Of a stretch of 64,000 nucleotides of DNA, positions 44,793 through 53,071 are shown in pieces. Source of the stretch: JAFKKS01 sp050187875 (GTDB lineage Bacteria; Pseudomonadota; Alphaproteobacteria; Rhizobiales; Xanthobacteraceae); assembly GCA_050187875.1 (NCBI GenBank), contig JBFWXB010000016.1, positions 1 through 64,000 of the forward strand. The letters run 5' to 3'. The first letter of the stretch is position 1; the number at the start of each line of letters is the position of its first letter. A program made the translations under genes and the position numbers. The notes under the pieces are model-generated. The model was not told where the DNA came from. It made no database searches and saw nothing but the letters and a program-made list of their open reading frames with translations.

Positions 44793-45028
44793 TGAGAACC
44801 AAGGCTTCGGAGCGAAACACCACGAAAGGCTCGTCTCGCGACAAGGTCCGAGCACACCGCTCGCGGATGCGCGCAAAAGGTCTACGTCCCGTACAATTCT
44901 GGCTCCCGGATACGCGCTCTCCAGAATTTGCAGCGGAAGCACGCCGGCAATCGCTCGCGATAGCGAACAGCCCTACGGAGGGTGAAGACCAGGCTTTCGT
45001 GGAATCGTTGTCGGACCGCGACGAATGA
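44786..45028 (+). CDS. MazE-like antitoxin (DUF3018 family)
   Basis: About 80 residues from MAMRTKASER (or two codons later at 44792). The central segment RSRMRAKGLRPVQFWLPDTR is the DNA-binding pattern of DUF3018/MazE-type antitoxins. The acidic C-terminal tail (SPTEGEDQAFVESLSDRDE) would be the toxin-wrapping part. The toxin start overlaps its stop by four bases (ATGA). The start codon lies inside the large palindrome, so the product could repress its own synthesis by binding there. A longer in-frame reading from 44642 overlaps the trpE end and is rejected. Confidence 0.82.
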   Translation: MAMRTKASERNTTKGSSRDKVRAHRSRMRAKGLRPVQFWLPDTRSPEFAAEARRQSLAIANSPTEGEDQAFVESLSDRDE

Positions 45029-45351
45029 AGCGGGGCGAGGTGTGGACGGCTGCTGGATCTGGTTACGCCGGCAAGCCTCGTCCGATCATCATCATTCAGG
45101 ACGATCGTTTCGACGCGACAAAATCCGTCACAGTTTGCGGGCTGACGACGACGGACGTCGACGCGCCTCTCGGTCGTATAAAAATGCAGCCGAGTGCAGA
45201 GAACGGGCTCGAGCAAACATCGTGGATGATGGTCGATAAGGTCTTCACTGTTCGTCGCGGCCAATTAGGCAAAAAGCTCGGCACGGTCAGCCCTGCCGAG
45301 ATTCAGGAACTTAATCGGGCGCTAATTGTATTTCTCGGCCTCTCCGGTTAG
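45025..45351 (+). CDS. MazF/PemK-family endoribonuclease toxin
   Basis: A 108-residue PemK-fold toxin expected to cut mRNA. Conserved features are the opening MKRGEVWTAAGSGYAGKPRP, with the RGEVW strand and KPRPIIIIQDD, VTVCGLTTTD in the core, and MVDKVFTVRRGQLGKKLGTV, where the Asp-Lys and Thr are normal for the family. It overlaps the antitoxin stop by four bases. The 60 bp after it lead into trpG without a visible terminator, so toxin-antitoxin transcription probably reads into the trp genes. Target specificity cannot be judged. Confidence 0.87.
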   Translation: MKRGEVWTAAGSGYAGKPRPIIIIQDDRFDATKSVTVCGLTTTDVDAPLGRIKMQPSAENGLEQTSWMMVDKVFTVRRGQLGKKLGTVSPAEIQELNRALIVFLGLSG

Positions 45352-45411
45352 CACTGGTACCTTGCTTGACCGACCGACGGGCGAGAGGCACGCGGCCGAA
45401 GGAATTTTGCG

Positions 45412-46038
45412 ATGCCGACCGTCATCCTCATCGACAACTACGACAGCTTCACCTTCAACCTCTACCACTATCTCGGTGCGCTGGGGGCGGAGGTTGCCGT
45501 GCACCGTAACGACAAGATCACCTTAGACGCGGTGATGGATGCAGACCCCGACGCGATCATGCTCTCGCCCGGGCCTTGCACGCCGAAGGACGCCGGCATC
45601 TGCATCGATCTGATCGACCGGGCGGCCGCGACTGTGCCGATCATGGGGGTTTGTCTTGGCCATCAAGCGCTGGGGGAAGCCTTCGGCGGCGATGTCGTGC
45701 GCGCCCCGACGCTGGTGCACGGCAAGCTTTCGGAGGTCGAGCACCGTGGCGAAGGCGTGTTCCGCGGCATCAATGGCCCGTTCAAGGCGACACGGTACCA
45801 CTCCCTCGTTGTCGATCGGGGTAGCCTGCCGGCGGAGCTTGCGATTACGGCAGAAACGGGTGACGGCCTGATTATGGGGCTGTCGCACAAGACGCTGCCG
45901 TCCTATGGCGTCCAGTTCCACCCGGAAAGCATCGCTTCCGAACATGGCCACCTGATCCTCAAGAACTTCCTCGACCTCGCCGCGGCCTGGAACGTCAAGA
46001 GCGGCCGCCGCCCGGCCGCGCCGTCGCGGCCGCACTGA
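45412..46038 (+). CDS. trpG: Anthranilate synthase component II (glutamine amidotransferase)
   Basis: A 208-residue class I glutamine amidotransferase that supplies ammonia to TrpE; it may also serve para-aminobenzoate synthesis. The triad is Cys80 (MGVCLGHQALGEAFGG), His169 and Glu171 (YGVQFHPESIASEHG). IDNYDSFTFNL at residues 8-18 is the family opening. The last 15 residues (KSGRRPAAPSRPH) are a basic extension. It begins trpG-trpD-trpC, separated from trpE by the toxin-antitoxin insertion. Confidence 0.95.
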   Translation: MPTVILIDNYDSFTFNLYHYLGALGAEVAVHRNDKITLDAVMDADPDAIMLSPGPCTPKDAGICIDLIDRAAATVPIMGVCLGHQALGEAFGGDVVRAPTLVHGKLSEVEHRGEGVFRGINGPFKATRYHSLVVDRGSLPAELAITAETGDGLIMGLSHKTLPSYGVQFHPESIASEHGHLILKNFLDLAAAWNVKSGRRPAAPSRPH

Positions 46039-46047
46039 GGCGCCGCG

Positions 46048-47061
46048 ATGGAGGAACTCAAGGCCCTCATCGGCAAGGTCGCGACCGGCGCGTCTCTCAC
46101 ACGTGACGAGGCGACACATGCCTTCGACGTGATGATGTCGGGCGAGGCGACGCCCTCGCAGATGGGCGCGCTGCTGATGGGCTTGCGCGTGCGCGGCGAG
46201 ACGGTCGACGAGATCACCGGCGCGGTGACGACCATGCGCGCGAAGATGCTGCGCGTCACCGCGCCGAAGGATGCGGTCGATGTGGTCGGCACCGGCGGCG
46301 ATGCGTCGGGCTCCTACAACATCTCGACCTGCGCGGCCTTTGTCGTCGCCGGCGCGGGCGTGCCCGTCGCGAAGCACGGCAACCGCGCGCTCTCCTCGAA
46401 ATCCGGGGCGGCCGACGTGCTCGACGCGCTCGGCATCAAGGTCGATCTCGAGCCCGAGGCGATCTCACGCTGCATCAAGCAAGCCGGCATCGGCTTCATG
46501 TTCGCGCCCGTGCATCACCCGGCGATGAAGAATGTCGGGCCGACGCGGGTGGAGCTCGGCACGCGCACGATCTTCAATCTGCTCGGCCCGCTCTCCAATC
46601 CGGCCGGCGTGACGCGCCAGATGGTCGGCGTCTTCTCCAAGCAATGGGTCGAGCCGCTCGCCCATGTGCTCAACAATCTTGGCGCGGAGCGTGCCTATGT
46701 CGTGCACGGTTCCGACGGTCTCGACGAGATCACCACGTCGGGACCGACCAGCGTCGCCGCGCTTGAAGAGGGCAGCGTGCGCACATTCGAAGTGACTCCG
46801 GAAGAGGTTGGCTTGCGCAGGGTCAAGGCGGACATGCTGCGCGGCGGCGACGCCACGACCAATGCGAACGCCCTCAAGGGCGTGCTGCGCGGCGAAGACG
46901 GCGCCTATCGCGAGGTGGTGCTGATCAACGCGGCCGCAGCCCTCGTCGTCGCCGGCAAGGCCGCGGATTTGCGCGAAGGCGTCGAACACGCCAAGTCGTC
47001 GATTGCGAGCGGCGCCGCGAGCGCGGCGCTCGACAAGCTTATCGCGGCGTCGAACGCTTAG
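46048..47061 (+). CDS. trpD: Anthranilate phosphoribosyltransferase
   Basis: A 337-residue enzyme that transfers phosphoribose to anthranilate. The phosphoribosyl-diphosphate loop VVGTGGDASGSYNISTCAAF and the anthranilate/Mg motifs KHGNRALSSKSGAADVLDALG and FAPVHHPAMKNVGPTRVELG are intact. GLDEITTSGPT is also typical. It lies 9 bp after trpG and 4 bp before trpC. Length is standard. Confidence 0.96.
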   Translation: MEELKALIGKVATGASLTRDEATHAFDVMMSGEATPSQMGALLMGLRVRGETVDEITGAVTTMRAKMLRVTAPKDAVDVVGTGGDASGSYNISTCAAFVVAGAGVPVAKHGNRALSSKSGAADVLDALGIKVDLEPEAISRCIKQAGIGFMFAPVHHPAMKNVGPTRVELGTRTIFNLLGPLSNPAGVTRQMVGVFSKQWVEPLAHVLNNLGAERAYVVHGSDGLDEITTSGPTSVAALEEGSVRTFEVTPEEVGLRRVKADMLRGGDATTNANALKGVLRGEDGAYREVVLINAAAALVVAGKAADLREGVEHAKSSIASGAASAALDKLIAASNA

Positions 47062-47065
47062 AGCC

Positions 47066-47884
47066 ATGGCCGACATCCTCAAACGCATCGAAGCCTATAA
47101 GCGCGAAGAGATCGCGGCGGCGAAGCATTCGCGTCCAATCACCGCGCTGACCGCCATGGCGAACTCGATGCCGCCGCCGCGCGGCTTTCTCCGCGCGATC
47201 GAGGCGAAGCTTGCGCGCGGCGACACGGCGCTGATTGCAGAGATCAAGAAGGCGAGCCCGTCGAAGGGGCTCATCCGCAAGGATTTCGACCCGCCGGCGC
47301 TCGCGCGGGCTTACGAGCGCGGCGGCGCCTGCTGCCTTTCGGTGCTCACGGACGCCCCCTCCTTCCAAGGCCGGCCGGATTTTCTCGGCGCAGCCCGCGA
47401 TGCGGCGGCGCTGCCTGTCCTGCGCAAGGATTTCATGTACGACACCTACCAGGTGGCGGAAGCGCGCGCCTGGGGGGCGGGTTGCATCCTCATCATCATG
47501 GCGGCGGTCGATGATGCCGTCGCGCAAGAGCTTGAACGTGCCGCGTTCGGCTTCGGCATGGATGCGCTGATCGAGGTGCATAACGAGGCCGAGCTCGAAC
47601 GTGCGCTGCGTTTGAAGTCGCGGCTTCTCGGAATCAACAACCGCGACCTGCATACATTCAATACGACGCTTGAGACGAGTGAGCGGCTCGCGCCGATTGT
47701 TCCGAAGGACCGCATCGTCATCGCGGAGAGCGGCATCGAAAACGCCACCCATGTCGCACGCTTGGCGGACGCCGGCATTCGCGCGCTTCTCGTTGGCGAA
47801 AGCCTGATGCGGCAGGAGGACGTGGAGGCGGCGACGCGCGCCCTCCTCGCCCGCGCGCCGGCAACAACGCCGGCGGCGGAGTAG
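47066..47884 (+). CDS. trpC: Indole-3-glycerol phosphate synthase
   Basis: A 272-residue TIM barrel that closes the indole ring, started at MADILKRIEAYK. Signatures are IAEIKKASPSKGLIRKDFDP, SVLTDAPSFQG, LPVLRKDFMYDTYQVAEARA, LLGINNRDLHTF and IAESGIENATHV. It is monofunctional, with no TrpF domain fused. The moaC gene starts three bases after its stop, so molybdopterin genes are transcribed with trp. Confidence 0.96.
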   Translation: MADILKRIEAYKREEIAAAKHSRPITALTAMANSMPPPRGFLRAIEAKLARGDTALIAEIKKASPSKGLIRKDFDPPALARAYERGGACCLSVLTDAPSFQGRPDFLGAARDAAALPVLRKDFMYDTYQVAEARAWGAGCILIIMAAVDDAVAQELERAAFGFGMDALIEVHNEAELERALRLKSRLLGINNRDLHTFNTTLETSERLAPIVPKDRIVIAESGIENATHVARLADAGIRALLVGESLMRQEDVEAATRALLARAPATTPAAE

Positions 47885-47887
47885 CCA

Positions 47888-48367
47888 ATGTCGGCGCGGC
47901 TCACGCACCTGCGCCGCGGCGGCGAAGCGCATATGGTCGATGTGTCGGCGAAGGCCGTGACCGAGCGTATCGCGATCGCGCGCGGACACGTCGTGATGAC
48001 GAAGGCGACGCGGGCGCTGGTCCTCAAGGGCGACGCGAAGAAAGGCGACGTTCTCGGCGCAGCGCGGATCGCCGGCATTCTCGCCGCGAAACGTACGCAT
48101 GAGCTGATCCCGATGTGCCATCCGCTGGCATTGTCTTCGGTCGAAGTCGATATCGCGCCCGACGCGCGGGGCTTCACCGTCGCGGCGACGGTCAAAGTCT
48201 CCGGCAAGACCGGCGTCGAGATGGAAGCTCTCACCGCGGTCTCGGTCGCGTGTCTCACGATCTACGACATGGTCAAAAGCGCCGAACGGGGGATGCGCAT
48301 CGAGGGCATCGCGCTCGTCGAGAAGCGCGGTGGCAAGTCGGGGATTTTTCGCGCGGCAAGGGCGTAA
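47888..48367 (+). CDS. moaC: Cyclic pyranopterin monophosphate synthase MoaC
   Basis: A 159-residue enzyme that, after MoaA, converts the GTP-derived intermediate to cyclic pyranopterin monophosphate in molybdenum cofactor synthesis. The signatures MVDVSAKAVTERIAIA, LIPMCHPLALSSVEVDI and VEMEALTAVSVACLTIYDMVK are complete. It lies between trpC and moeA with 3-bp gaps on both sides, an arrangement widespread in this part of the Alphaproteobacteria. Confidence 0.96.
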   Translation: MSARLTHLRRGGEAHMVDVSAKAVTERIAIARGHVVMTKATRALVLKGDAKKGDVLGAARIAGILAAKRTHELIPMCHPLALSSVEVDIAPDARGFTVAATVKVSGKTGVEMEALTAVSVACLTIYDMVKSAERGMRIEGIALVEKRGGKSGIFRAARA

Positions 48368-48370
48368 TCG

Positions 48371-49582
48371 ATGGCATTGATCCCGGTCGAGGAAGCGCTC
48401 GCCCGCGTTCTCGATGGCGCGCGGGGCCTGCCTGAGGAGTTTGCGCCGGTCGCCGAGGCGCAGGGGCGCGTGCTCACACGCGATCTCAAAGCCCTGCGCA
48501 CGCAGCCTCCGGCCGACGTGTCGGCCATGGACGGCTATGCGGTGCGCAGCGTCGATCTCGCAAAGCTTCCGGCCGACCTCAAGGTCATCGGCGAAGTGCC
48601 GGCCGGGCGGATGTTCGACGGCACGGTCAGCGCGACGGAGGCGGTGCGGATCCTCACCGGCGGCCTCCTGCCGGCCGGCGCCGACACGATCGTTATCCAG
48701 GAAAATGCACGGCGCGATGGCGATCGCGTCATTGTCGAAACCCCCTCCCCGCCCGGCCGCCATATCCGCCGCGCCGGACTTGATTTCCGCGAAGGCGATC
48801 TGCGCCTGTCCGCCGGGCGGCGGCTGACGCTGCGCGATCTCGCTCTCGCGGCGGCGATGAACCACAGCAAGGTGCCGGTGCATCGCCGGCCGCGCGTGGC
48901 CGTGCTCTCGACCGGCGACGAGCTCGTGCCGGTCGGGACGACGCCCGGACCCGCGCAGGTTGTTTCTTCAAACGGGATGACGCTGACCGCCATGGCAAGC
49001 GCCGAAGGCGCCGAGGCACGCGACTTCGGCATCGTGCCCGATCGCCTCGAGGCGACGGCTAACGCGATTCGGGCGGCGCGTGCCTGGGATGCCGACATCC
49101 TGATGACGACCGGCGGCGCATCGGTCGGCGATTACGACGTGGTGCAGGACGCGCTGCGCGCCGAAGGGCTCGATCTGTCCTTCTGGAAAGTGGCGCTGCG
49201 GCCGGGCAAGCCGCTGATGCACGGACGGCTCGGCGCGATGCGTGTCATCGGCGTGCCGGGCAACCCGGTGTCCTCTTTCGTCTGTGCCTTCCTGTTCATG
49301 GTTCCGCTCGTCCGCGCCCTCGCCGGCCGCACTGACGTTCAGCGCGAAACCGCGACCGCACGGCTCGGGCGCGACCTGCCGGCGAACGACGAGCGGCAGG
49401 ACTACCTGCGCGCGACCCTCGAACGCACCGCGGATGGCACGCCGGTCGCGACGCCGCTCTCAGTGCAGGACTCCTCCATGATGAGCGCGCTCGCCCGCGC
49501 CGATTGCCTGGTGATTCGGCCTCCCCGCGCGCCAGCCGCGAAAGCGGGCGAAACCTGCGTGATTCTCCCCCTCGGCGTTTAG
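48371..49582 (+). CDS. moeA: Molybdopterin molybdotransferase MoeA
   Basis: A 403-residue enzyme that inserts molybdenum into adenylylated molybdopterin. Domain order is normal: the first part has PPADVSAMDGYAVRS, the second ILTGGLLPAGADTIVIQE, the MogA-like third VAVLSTGDELVPVG and DILMTTGGASVGDYDVVQDA, and the C-terminal beta domain has GVPGNPVSSFVCAFLF just before it. It is the last gene before lexA. It is also called glp in older annotation. Confidence 0.95.
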   Translation: MALIPVEEALARVLDGARGLPEEFAPVAEAQGRVLTRDLKALRTQPPADVSAMDGYAVRSVDLAKLPADLKVIGEVPAGRMFDGTVSATEAVRILTGGLLPAGADTIVIQENARRDGDRVIVETPSPPGRHIRRAGLDFREGDLRLSAGRRLTLRDLALAAAMNHSKVPVHRRPRVAVLSTGDELVPVGTTPGPAQVVSSNGMTLTAMASAEGAEARDFGIVPDRLEATANAIRAARAWDADILMTTGGASVGDYDVVQDALRAEGLDLSFWKVALRPGKPLMHGRLGAMRVIGVPGNPVSSFVCAFLFMVPLVRALAGRTDVQRETATARLGRDLPANDERQDYLRATLERTADGTPVATPLSVQDSSMMSALARADCLVIRPPRAPAAKAGETCVILPLGV

Positions 49583-49597
49583 GCCCTGTCAGGCTTA

Positions 49598-49615
49598 AGC
49601 CCGCACTTTCGGGCT
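49598..49615 (+). terminator. Weak hairpin after moeA
   Basis: AGCCCG (49598-49603) and CGGGCT (49610-49615) form a 6-bp stem with loop CACTTT. It is followed by CCTTCGACTT, which is a poor T-tract. It may attenuate read-through from the trp-moe unit into lexA. Confidence 0.4.
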
Positions 49616-49644
49616 CCTTCGACTTCTTCACTCCAAATTAAAGC

Positions 49645-49691
49645 CTTGCGGAACACATAACGAACATATAGTGTCCGTTCATGATTTGTTT
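49645..49691 (+). promoter_or_regulatory. lexA promoter with SOS (LexA) box
   Basis: A perfect alphaproteobacterial SOS box GAAC-ACATAAC-GAAC occupies 49651-49665. It lies within the spacer of a promoter made of CTTGCG (49645-49650) and TATAGT (49667-49672), 16 bases apart. A second, one-mismatch copy GTTC-ATGATTT-GTTT follows at 49677-49691. The lexA start codon is at 49720. The layout explains self-repression of lexA. Confidence 0.88.
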
Positions 49692-49719
49692 CTATAGGTC
49701 GTAGGGGGAAATTACGACG

Positions 49720-50421
49720 ATGCTCACCCGAAAGCAGCTTGAGCTTCTGCGCTTCATCCACGAGCGCCTCACCGAGGCCGGTGTGCCACCCTCATTCGAT
49801 GAAATGAAGGACGCGCTCGATCTGCGGTCGAAGTCGGGCATCCATCGCCTCATCACCGCACTCGAAGAGCGCGGCTTCATCCGCCGCCTGCCGAACCGCG
49901 CGCGGGCGCTGGAGGTGCTCAAGCTGCCGGACGCGGTCGGACATGGGCTCGCCGGCACACGCGCCCGCGGATTCACGCCGAGCGTCATCGAAGGCAACCT
50001 TGGGCGGGTGCGAACGGCCTCCGAGGACGAAGGCGGCCGTCCGGTTGCCATCCCGATGATGGGCCGTATCGCCGCCGGTACGCCGATCGAGGCGATCCAG
50101 ACCCGCAGCAGCACGATCAACGTGCCGCCGGACCTGCTGACAAGCGGCGACCATTTTGCGCTCGAGATTCGCGGCGACTCGATGATCGAAGCGGGTATCT
50201 TCGATGGCGACACGGTCCTGATCCGCAAGACCGAGAACGCCGACACCGGAGACATCGTCGTCGCCCTGATCGACGACGAGGAGGCGACGCTCAAGCGCTT
50301 CCGCCGCCGTGGCGCATCGATTGCGCTTGAGCCAGCGAACAGCACCTACGAGGTGCGCATCCTGCCGCCCAATCGCGTGCGCATCCAGGGAAAGCTCGTC
50401 GGCCTGATGCGCCGGTATTGA
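49720..50421 (+). CDS. lexA: LexA repressor
   Basis: A 233-residue SOS repressor with the alphaproteobacterial winged-helix DNA-binding domain (LTRKQLELLRFIHERLTEAG, recognition region LRSKSGIHRLITALEERGFI). The self-cleavage bond is Ala119-Gly120 in MMGRIAAGTPIE, and the catalytic dyad is Ser154 (RGDSMIEAG) and Lys192 (EEATLKRF). It is longer than the 202-residue E. coli protein because of the hinge, as is normal in this class. It represses its own promoter through the box upstream and probably comEC on the other side of the repeat. Confidence 0.96.
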   Translation: MLTRKQLELLRFIHERLTEAGVPPSFDEMKDALDLRSKSGIHRLITALEERGFIRRLPNRARALEVLKLPDAVGHGLAGTRARGFTPSVIEGNLGRVRTASEDEGGRPVAIPMMGRIAAGTPIEAIQTRSSTINVPPDLLTSGDHFALEIRGDSMIEAGIFDGDTVLIRKTENADTGDIVVALIDDEEATLKRFRRRGASIALEPANSTYEVRILPPNRVRIQGKLVGLMRRY

Positions 50422-50431
50422 ACGGCAGCGC

Positions 50432-50559
50432 GTCGTCCCCGCGAAGGCGGGGACCCAGTACGCCGCAGCCTCGCGGCTCAAAGTATGACCCAGGCGTACT
50501 GGATGCCCGCCGGAGCCTGTCATCGGGCCGGCGAAGCCGGGCCCGTTGGCGGGCATGAC
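50432..50559. repeat. Extragenic palindromic repeat between lexA and comEC
   Basis: The gap between convergent lexA and comEC is filled by three nested dyads: GTCCCCGC/GCGGGGAC (50435-50442 and 50447-50454), CCAGTACGCC/GGCGTACTGG, and ATGCCCGCC/GGCGGGCAT near the right end. From memory the first segment (GTCCCCGCGAAGGCGGGGAC) is a very common mobile-like repeat in Hyphomicrobiales genomes. It could also serve as a two-way transcription stop. Confidence 0.82.
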
Positions 50560-50588
50560 AAGCGCTGAGTATGTGGCGCGCTCTTTCT

Positions 50589-52868
50589 TCAATCTTCCGG
50601 CCGCAGATCATCTTCACGCGGCGTTGAATCCGGCGCGAACTTGCGGCGCGCGAGAGTGGAGCGAGGCCGCTCCGGCTCGGCCGCCGGCATCCAAGGCCGC
50701 ACCTGGCCACGCGGCCGCGCGGCTTCAATCGTGAAGCCCTGTCCTGCGCGGTAAAGCGCCAGCGCGCCGCTTCGGTGCCACACGGTGCGATCGGCAACCG
50801 TCGCTCTGCAGTCGGGCGGCGCCTGCCGGCGCGTGACGACAAGCAGGCTGCGCGCGCAGTCTTCCGCGAACGCGTCGGGTTGCAAGACCGCCGAAACCTG
50901 ACCGCCGCCCTGAAGTGAAACAATGCAGGCCGCTTCGTCGCAACGGACGCCGGTGCTCAAGGTCGCGTCCTTCGGCGTTCGCGCATCCGCGTCGGCAGCG
51001 AGCCATTCGCGCACCGCGAATGTGTCGACGCCGAGCTTGAGTGTGCGCAAGCGGCCATCCGGGCCGCGAACCGCCATCACCGCAGCATCCGGCGCGACAT
51101 AAACGTCCGGATCGGCCGTGCGCAGGATCATGACGATCGCGAGAGCCATCAGCACTACGCCACTCCAGCGTAGCGGCGTGCGCAACAGGCCGATCAGGAC
51201 GATGCCGGCAGTGCCGATGATGAGTGGCGCAACGCCGAAGGCGTGAATGCGCCCGACGGCGCCGGGCAACGCAGCGACCCAAAGCGCAACGGTCATCATC
51301 CATTCGATGCCGAAGCCCATCAGCCACCAGAAGAAACCGTCGAACCCGAACGGCATCGCAACGATGCCGAGAATTCCGGCTGGCATCACCCAGGCGGACA
51401 CGATCGGCATCGCGAGGAGGTTGGCGAACGCGCCATAGGGCGCGAGGCGGTGGAAATGATAGGCCGCGTACAATGTCGTCGCGAGGCCCGCCACCGTCGA
51501 GGCGATGACCAGCGACACCAGCTCGCGCCCGCCCCACAGCGCGATGCGCGCACCGAGCGAGGTATCGGCGCCGCGGATCGTCCACCGCAATCCGCGCTCA
51601 TAGGTCGCGAGGAGAGCGAGCGTCGCAGCGAAAGAAAGCTGGAAACTCGGATGCACGACGGATTGCGGCGCGAGGAGAAGCACGCCGAAAGCGGCGAGCG
51701 CGAGGTTACGCATGGTCAGCGCCTGCCGGTCGACCATGACGCCGGCGAGGACGATTGCCGTCATCACATAGGAGCGCTGCGTCGCGACCTCTGAGCCCGA
51801 GAGCAAGAGATAGAAGGTCGCGGCGATCAAGGCGGCGAAGGCCGCCCATTTCTTGATCGGGCAGCGCAGCGCGAAGAACGGCACCAGCGCGAGCAGCCCG
51901 CGCACCGCGAAGAACACAACGCCGGCGACGACCGCCATGTGATAGCCGGAAATCGACAGCACATGCCCGAGCCCCGAGATGAACATCGCGTCGTTCACCG
52001 GCGTCGAGATCGCGTCGCGTTTGCCAGTGATCAGCGCGGAGGCGATGGCGCGGACGTCCCCCGTGAGTACCGTGCGCATGCGCGCGTCGATGCCGTCGCG
52101 CATCGCCGCAATCGTCGAGGCGTAGCGCAGCCACGCCGACGGCCGCGCAGGCGGTTCGAGTGTCGCGATGCGGCCCATGGTGAAGCCACTCGCCCCGATG
52201 CCCTGGAAGTAGAGGTCGCGCGCGAAGTCGTAGCCGCCGGGCCGCAGCGGCTCGAGCGGCGGCGACAAGCGCGATTTCACTTTGATGAAGGCGCCGACCA
52301 CAGGCGCAGTCCCTTTGCGCACCGAGAGGCGAACGCGCTCGAGCGCGGCGTCGAGACGTTTCGCCTCGATCGTGTGGATGCGAATGGTGATGCGGTCGGT
52401 GCGTTCGCGTTCCTCGCGTACCTCAATCCAGCCGGAAAGCTCCGCGCCGTAGACCGTGCGATGGAGGATGGGATGCGCGACCGACGCGCTCTTGATCGTC
52501 GCTGTCGCAAATCCCGCGGCAGCCGCGGCGACCGCGAGCGCGATGGGATAGCCAACGGGCCGAGCGCGTGCAGCAATGGCCGCGGCCCCCGTCGCAAGCG
52601 CGAGCGTGACGGCCGCCCAGAGTGCCGGCTCACGATCCGCTGTGAAGTAGAAGATGATCCCGGTTCCGAAAGCGACCGGCAGCCACGGCATCAGCCGGCC
52701 TGGCGAAACCTCCGCCGCCGACCACGTCCGCCATCGCGATAACGCCAAGCCGCCGAAACCGCGCAACCAGGGCGGCGAGGCGCCCGCCGCCGCGCGGGCT
52801 CGCGCCCCGGCTCCCGCGACCCCAGCGGTCGCGCGGCCACCTCTGCCGTTCCCCTGCCCCAGTCCCAT
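50589..52868 (-). CDS. comEC: ComEC/Rec2 family competence protein
   Basis: A 759-residue polytopic membrane protein of the DNA-uptake channel family. The N-terminal DUF4131 part has MPWLPVAFGTGIIFYFTADRE. The competence core has SGLGHVLSISGYHMAVVAG and a run of helices to about residue 560. The C-terminal 180 residues correspond to the metallo-beta-lactamase-like module but lack the HxHxDH metal site, so nuclease activity from this domain is not expected. The start is uncertain: the Gly/Ala/Arg-rich first 40 residues may not be translated. A perfect SOS box lies 63-77 bp upstream. Confidence 0.88.
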   Translation of the reverse strand: MGLGQGNGRGGRATAGVAGAGARARAAAGASPPWLRGFGGLALSRWRTWSAAEVSPGRLMPWLPVAFGTGIIFYFTADREPALWAAVTLALATGAAAIAARARPVGYPIALAVAAAAAGFATATIKSASVAHPILHRTVYGAELSGWIEVREERERTDRITIRIHTIEAKRLDAALERVRLSVRKGTAPVVGAFIKVKSRLSPPLEPLRPGGYDFARDLYFQGIGASGFTMGRIATLEPPARPSAWLRYASTIAAMRDGIDARMRTVLTGDVRAIASALITGKRDAISTPVNDAMFISGLGHVLSISGYHMAVVAGVVFFAVRGLLALVPFFALRCPIKKWAAFAALIAATFYLLLSGSEVATQRSYVMTAIVLAGVMVDRQALTMRNLALAAFGVLLLAPQSVVHPSFQLSFAATLALLATYERGLRWTIRGADTSLGARIALWGGRELVSLVIASTVAGLATTLYAAYHFHRLAPYGAFANLLAMPIVSAWVMPAGILGIVAMPFGFDGFFWWLMGFGIEWMMTVALWVAALPGAVGRIHAFGVAPLIIGTAGIVLIGLLRTPLRWSGVVLMALAIVMILRTADPDVYVAPDAAVMAVRGPDGRLRTLKLGVDTFAVREWLAADADARTPKDATLSTGVRCDEAACIVSLQGGGQVSAVLQPDAFAEDCARSLLVVTRRQAPPDCRATVADRTVWHRSGALALYRAGQGFTIEAARPRGQVRPWMPAAEPERPRSTLARRKFAPDSTPREDDLRPED

Positions 52869-52930
52869 GCCGCGCCCACGCGCTCCCCGCGGGCATGCTA
52901 CAGAAATGAGAAATTACATCCAGAGGTTGA

Positions 52931-52945
52931 GAACGGTTGTAGAAC
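52931..52945 (-). promoter_or_regulatory. Candidate SOS (LexA) box upstream of comEC
   Basis: GAAC-GGTTGTA-GAAC is an exact GAAC-N7-GAAC match to the alphaproteobacterial LexA box. It lies in the 203-bp region between comEC (start 52868) and the DUF3606 gene (stop 53072). Its position suits repression of comEC transcription. The only other transcript it could affect is a plus-strand one, for which I see no convincing gene. Confidence 0.7.
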
Positions 52946-53071
52946 ATGCCAGGCGACCGCTCAGATCGCGACGGCATGGAAAACGACAAGAAAATGCGGC
53001 TGCATGCGGTTCGCGAAACCGCCTGCGTCAATGCCAATGAGCTTGGAATGAAGCTTCCGCGGCGCTTGCGG

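Noticed and set aside
47039..48883. A 614-codon minus-strand open frame
   Set aside because: It is antisense to trpC, moaC and moeA and has no recognisable domain; its His/Arg/Asp-rich composition is typical of reverse-complement reading.
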